Below, piece by piece: positions 60,916-64,000 of a stretch of DNA of 64,000 nucleotides. The position numbers and the translations under genes are program-made. The notes beneath the pieces are model-generated. The model was given only the letters and a program-made list of their open reading frames with translations, was not told the origin of the DNA and did no database searches. Origin of the DNA: Chaetoceros tenuissimus (lineage: Eukaryota; Bacillariophyta; Thalassiosirophyceae; Chaetocerotales; Chaetocerotaceae). The DNA is taken from positions 992,001 through 1,056,000 of the forward strand of contig BLLK01000047.1 in NCBI GenBank assembly GCA_021927905.1. Reading direction: 5' to 3'. The stretch's first letter is position 1. Each line of letters begins with the position of its first letter.

Positions 60916-62142
60916 TTAAATGGAACGTGAATTGAATAGCTCTGCAAGTACGCGTCTGATTTCGTCATTGCCTGTTTCACCATCGTCCAAATAATCATTC
61001 ATGTTTGGTAAGAAACCATAATTCAACAATAATTCAGTATCTCTCTTTTCTCCATAGGAAATGTAAAATTGCTTACGATCATCATCTTCTTCGACGATAC
61101 AGTTCTTACCCTCCATACATACTGTAAAGACACCCTTGACTGGATCAAATTGAATGTTACTTCTCGCTTCTTGCAAATGATTAGCTGAATCAATAAATGG
61201 CAAGAGTACAGCATCCAAAGTCTTTGTGCCAAAATTTTCGCTAATAAAATTGAGAACTACAGGCGCACACGATAAGACCAATAGAGCAACTGTCAATCGT
61301 TCATCCGATGCAAAAGGTCCACTACCGCTTGAAACAACATTCAAACCAAATGCAGCTGCAGCAAATGGAATCAATGATTTCGATATTTTCTTGAACAAAT
61401 CTTCACCGCCGAAATCTCCCCTAAATGCACGAGAATTGACAGCTTCCATGGCCCAAAAGAATTGCTCCTTTGTAAATGTATTCGAAAATTCACTATCCAA
61501 AGCATTATACTTGTCATTCCATTCCTTTGCTTGCGTATCTACTACATTCAATAATCTTTGTCCACGCTTTGAAGCACCCAATATCTTCTTTTGCTCTAGA
61601 GTCCAATTACGAACACAATGAGGAGCAGTACTCGATGGAACAGTATCCTTTTCAAAAGGCATTCCCTGTGTCAATAATCTACAGTAACCAAATAAGTCAC
61701 TCTCTTCATTCTTTTGACATTCTTGTAATAATTGAACACTAAGAACTACATCCCAGTCCTCAGCCATGCTCTCTAAAGTCTGTTTATCTTCTACAAAAGT
61801 ACTTTTCAAGACAAACTCTTTTGGTAATTCAATCACTGGTTTTTCGGTCGCCAACACGTCTTTGATGGATCCGATAAATTCTAACCCCCTTCCATTGGAA
61901 AATTTTGCATGGGATACATATTTCATCGTATCATTTTCTAAAGTTTTAGATTGAAACCAAGATTCAAATTCTTGTACTCCATTGAGTTGACCTTCGGTGT
62001 TGCTTGTCTTGGTGGAGTATCTTTTGGTTATCGGATGTACATTTTGCCTTGTTTGTATGTTGGGTAATGCCACGTTTGAATGTGGCAGAAATGCAGCTGT
62101 GCTAGTTACCAACAGAGCTAGTGATGATACAATAAGCTTCAT
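60916..62142 (-). CDS. Plastid-targeted SET protein, Rubisco LSMT/SETD3-like
   Basis: ATG 62142 opens MKLIVSSLALLVTSTAAFLP, a signal peptide with a TAAF cleavage motif for plastid import; an outer ATG at 62169 adds nine residues. 408 residues. The split SET domain shows SRAFRG, LLPFIDSANHLQEARSN (the D-x-x-NH box), and FYISYGEKRDTELLLNYGF (the Y-G-x-x-x-N-x-ELL-x-x-YGF box of this class). Such enzymes methylate lysine in plastid targets such as the Rubisco large subunit or aldolase, using S-adenosylmethionine. The substrate is not fixed by sequence. A TGACGTCA site lies 364 bp upstream. Confidence 0.82.
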   Translation of the reverse strand: MKLIVSSLALLVTSTAAFLPHSNVALPNIQTRQNVHPITKRYSTKTSNTEGQLNGVQEFESWFQSKTLENDTMKYVSHAKFSNGRGLEFIGSIKDVLATEKPVIELPKEFVLKSTFVEDKQTLESMAEDWDVVLSVQLLQECQKNEESDLFGYCRLLTQGMPFEKDTVPSSTAPHCVRNWTLEQKKILGASKRGQRLLNVVDTQAKEWNDKYNALDSEFSNTFTKEQFFWAMEAVNSRAFRGDFGGEDLFKKISKSLIPFAAAAFGLNVVSSGSGPFASDERLTVALLVLSCAPVVLNFISENFGTKTLDAVLLPFIDSANHLQEARSNIQFDPVKGVFTVCMEGKNCIVEEDDDRKQFYISYGEKRDTELLLNYGFLPNMNDYLDDGETGNDEIRRVLAELFNSRSI

Positions 62143-62703
62143 TTTCAAGTTAGATTGGATTGAGATCATTCAAATGAGCATGTAGTATGAAGATATCGAT
62201 GAGATGAACCTCCATTTTTGGAAAGTCGTGAAAAGAGAGAAAGCGAAAAATGAAGAGAGAGAGAATATTCATGAATGAAACATGTAATGAATAAACTGGA
62301 GGGGGGTGACGTAGGTGTGGGGCGGGGTGGGAGGGAATTGGAAGAGAAAGAAGGGGAGAGAAGAGGGACAGAAAAGAGGTATGAAAGGGGAGGGGTAAGA
62401 GAAGTGTGAATAACTCAAAATTATTTTGAGATATTTCATGTTTTCCAATACAAGCTGGTTTCACAATTTTTGATGCTGCCGTAGATTCTACGCAAAACCA
62501 TATGGTGACGTCAAATAGGCCTTTTAACATCTCTTCTCAAGACTCATTTTTCTGCGCTCCTCCATACAAACTACAGTGTAATTACATCAAAATAAAGCCA
62601 TTACAAAACATTCCATAAAACCTTAAATATAAAAATTCAATTGGATCCCCATTAGCGGAAGCTTCCTAACCCACTCTAGTACCTAGGACTGAAGCGGATC
62701 CAA
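62143..62703. other. Intergenic region
   Basis: A purine-rich tract (ggagaga, gggagggaattgg, near 62230-62400) and the site TGACGTCA at 62506-62513. TTGGATCC at 62640 and GGATCCAA at 62696 form a short inverted pair just before the last ORF. Confidence 0.5.
62506..62513. promoter_or_regulatory. TGACGTCA upstream of LSMT-like gene
   Basis: A full CRE palindrome 364 bp upstream of the start at 62142. Use is inference. Confidence 0.3.
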
Positions 62704-64000
62704 ATGGATTTCCATAGTACTTTCATACCAGCACTAGTTGCATACGCAATCAAAGATGATTCTTTCAATATGCACAAAGGCAAGTGGATGGTAGAAGGAA
62801 CTTTATCAGCACTTTTGCTGAACCATTACAACATTGATAAAGAACTTTCATTTACAGAGGATATACTGGTGAATGCTCTAGGGCAGAACAATATAATTAA
62901 CCTTCGAAAGCACAACCTAGCTGGTGTCCATGAGTCCTTGGAAAGGAACATGTCTAGGTTACATGCCGTTGATCATCGCCAAAAAGGACAGAGGAGAAGG
63001 CGGGTATATTATATAGAGATGAAGCCTTTTGTACCTAGAAGGTCAAATAGATTAAAAAGGGTGCATGATGAAGTATCAAATACATTACCTGCCATAGTGT
63101 CCCCAACACCAACGAAGAAGACAAGAAGGCGATCCTCACAATTACAAGTAACCGATTTGAGTCATACAAGTGTCAGCAGCATTATTTTGTTTCTAAGTCC
63201 AAGAAATCATTTCAGAAATGTAAAAACAGATCTTGTGGTGAACTCAAGTGATAGAGTATGGTTCAAAGAACTTCTCCAACTTCACATTAATACTCTAGAA
63301 CAAATTCAAGGTTCAAATTGTACTCCGATTGAAATTGTAGATGCAGAATTACAAAACCAAATGACTGACGCCAAACATAAAAAAATTGCAGATAGGATTA
63401 GGGAAGAAGTTATCCAATCCATATCAAATGGTAAATATAAGGCTGGTGGTCCAAGCATTTATTGGTATAGTACCGAAGCAAAGAATTTGTTCTGCCCTGA
63501 CAACAAAGAGTTTGGTGGAAAACAGCGTTTGATTCATGATTCTTTACTAACAAAAGGATGTTTGGGAACTTATAATCCAAAGTTCAAGGTTGGTGATACT
63601 CAATCTTTTACCTTTTGCGAGTCATCGTCTGGTCCATTTTTCATGTCACCTTTGGAGAGGGAAACACTCGAGAATGGTGACTTGCATGATTCAAAATTCG
63701 TGCCAATACCAAAAAACGTTCTATTACAAAGATTATTTGAAAAAGGTTTATTTATAAATCTTGACACTATAAGAATTGCTAATTGTGAGTTTCGTATTGA
63801 CCACCAAAACCGCATGTTGTATGGGAAGGATAAAAAGCTATCTGCAAATGAAATACGAAGCTTATGTGAAGACCGTCATATTGATCCACACGCTTTTCAG
63901 CAGCAAAGGCCATCTAACAACACTCTTCAAGCTCTTGTAAAACATTTGATTGATAATATTCCACTGCATGAAACTGTCAAATTTCAGAATAGAATGGTAC
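62704..64000 (+). CDS. Large unidentified ORF, runs off right edge
   Basis: ATG 62704 (MDFHSTFIPALVAYAIKDDS) opens a frame that stays open to base 64000, 432 complete codons, after an in-frame stop shortly upstream. The N-terminal 105 residues look like a small helical domain. A basic, Ser/Thr-rich linker follows (KGQRRRRVYY, FVPRRSNRLKR, PTKKTRRRSS), a pattern often seen for nuclear or DNA-binding proteins. The rest has IYWYSTEAKNLFCPDN, GGKQRLIHDSLL and LFINLDTIRIANCEF. No family recognised. A gene of a mobile element is one option, but nothing in view proves it. Confidence 0.55.
   Translation, partial: MDFHSTFIPALVAYAIKDDSFNMHKGKWMVEGTLSALLLNHYNIDKELSFTEDILVNALGQNNIINLRKHNLAGVHESLERNMSRLHAVDHRQKGQRRRRVYYIEMKPFVPRRSNRLKRVHDEVSNTLPAIVSPTPTKKTRRRSSQLQVTDLSHTSVSSIILFLSPRNHFRNVKTDLVVNSSDRVWFKELLQLHINTLEQIQGSNCTPIEIVDAELQNQMTDAKHKKIADRIREEVIQSISNGKYKAGGPSIYWYSTEAKNLFCPDNKEFGGKQRLIHDSLLTKGCLGTYNPKFKVGDTQSFTFCESSSGPFFMSPLERETLENGDLHDSKFVPIPKNVLLQRLFEKGLFINLDTIRIANCEFRIDHQNRMLYGKDKKLSANEIRSLCEDRHIDPHAFQQQRPSNNTLQALVKHLIDNIPLHETVKFQNRMV

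Noticed and set aside
1-64000. CRISPR arrays, bacterial operons and rRNA genes
   Set aside because: None seen: the window has introns, plastid presequences and long AT-rich spacers of a eukaryotic nuclear genome, and the only short regular array is the minisatellite at 45.9-46.1 kb.

Overview
This window is nuclear DNA of a diatom, probably a centric species such as Chaetoceros (genus is an inference). The evidence is a plastid fucoxanthin-chlorophyll antenna gene (42.0-42.7 kb) with an ASAAAFAP-type presequence, other presequences ending in AFAP, TAAF or HAFF, an ELO elongase, a SWEET transporter, AT-rich spacers and short GT-AG introns. I placed 15 introns of 64-127 bp, most with GTAAGT-like donors, by joining reading frames across splice sites.

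Layout. 0-7 kb: the start of a coiled-coil gene, a SWEET sugar transporter, two divergent bZIP-like paralogues around a spacer rich in TGACGT cores, and two unknown genes. 7-18 kb: a secreted double-SET protein, two type II membrane proteins of glycosylation type, a MYND-finger gene with a shifted frame plus a decayed tandem copy, and a membrane-anchored ankyrin protein. 17.5-23.2 kb: a two-exon gene of about 1,860 residues joining ankyrin repeats to a predicted pseudokinase. 23.8-32 kb: a Rab6-like GTPase with the catalytic Gln replaced, a plastid coiled-coil protein, a foldback MITE, a GT31-like glycosyltransferase and two more MYND genes. 32.4-37.7 kb is the mobile-looking stretch: a tyrosine recombinase gene with all catalytic residues visible, unknown short ORFs, a RusA-like resolvase gene, and a pogo/Tc1-like DNA transposon with perfect 25-bp inverted ends and a TA target duplication. 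The transposon stops 14 bp before the start codon of a predicted mitochondrial repeat protein. 39-45.3 kb: ELO elongase, type I membrane protein, FCP antenna and gamma-glutamyltransferase. 45.9-51 kb: a minisatellite, a long coiled-coil protein with internal repeats, and a convergent four-exon Ser-Gly/acidic/Arg-rich gene. 51.6-64 kb: a plastid P-loop protein, a multipass membrane protein, three ankyrin-type genes, a 7TM receptor-like gene in two frames, a plastid LSMT-like SET protein, and an unidentified large ORF running off the right edge.

No operon logic applies. Recurring themes are ankyrin proteins (five genes), MYND fingers (three genes plus one relic), SET methyltransferases (two genes) and Golgi-type membrane proteins (three genes). 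Three host genes show a frame offset of the same sense at or near A runs of 4-5, which makes assembly indels a real possibility. Product names rest on motif reading only; no database search was run.
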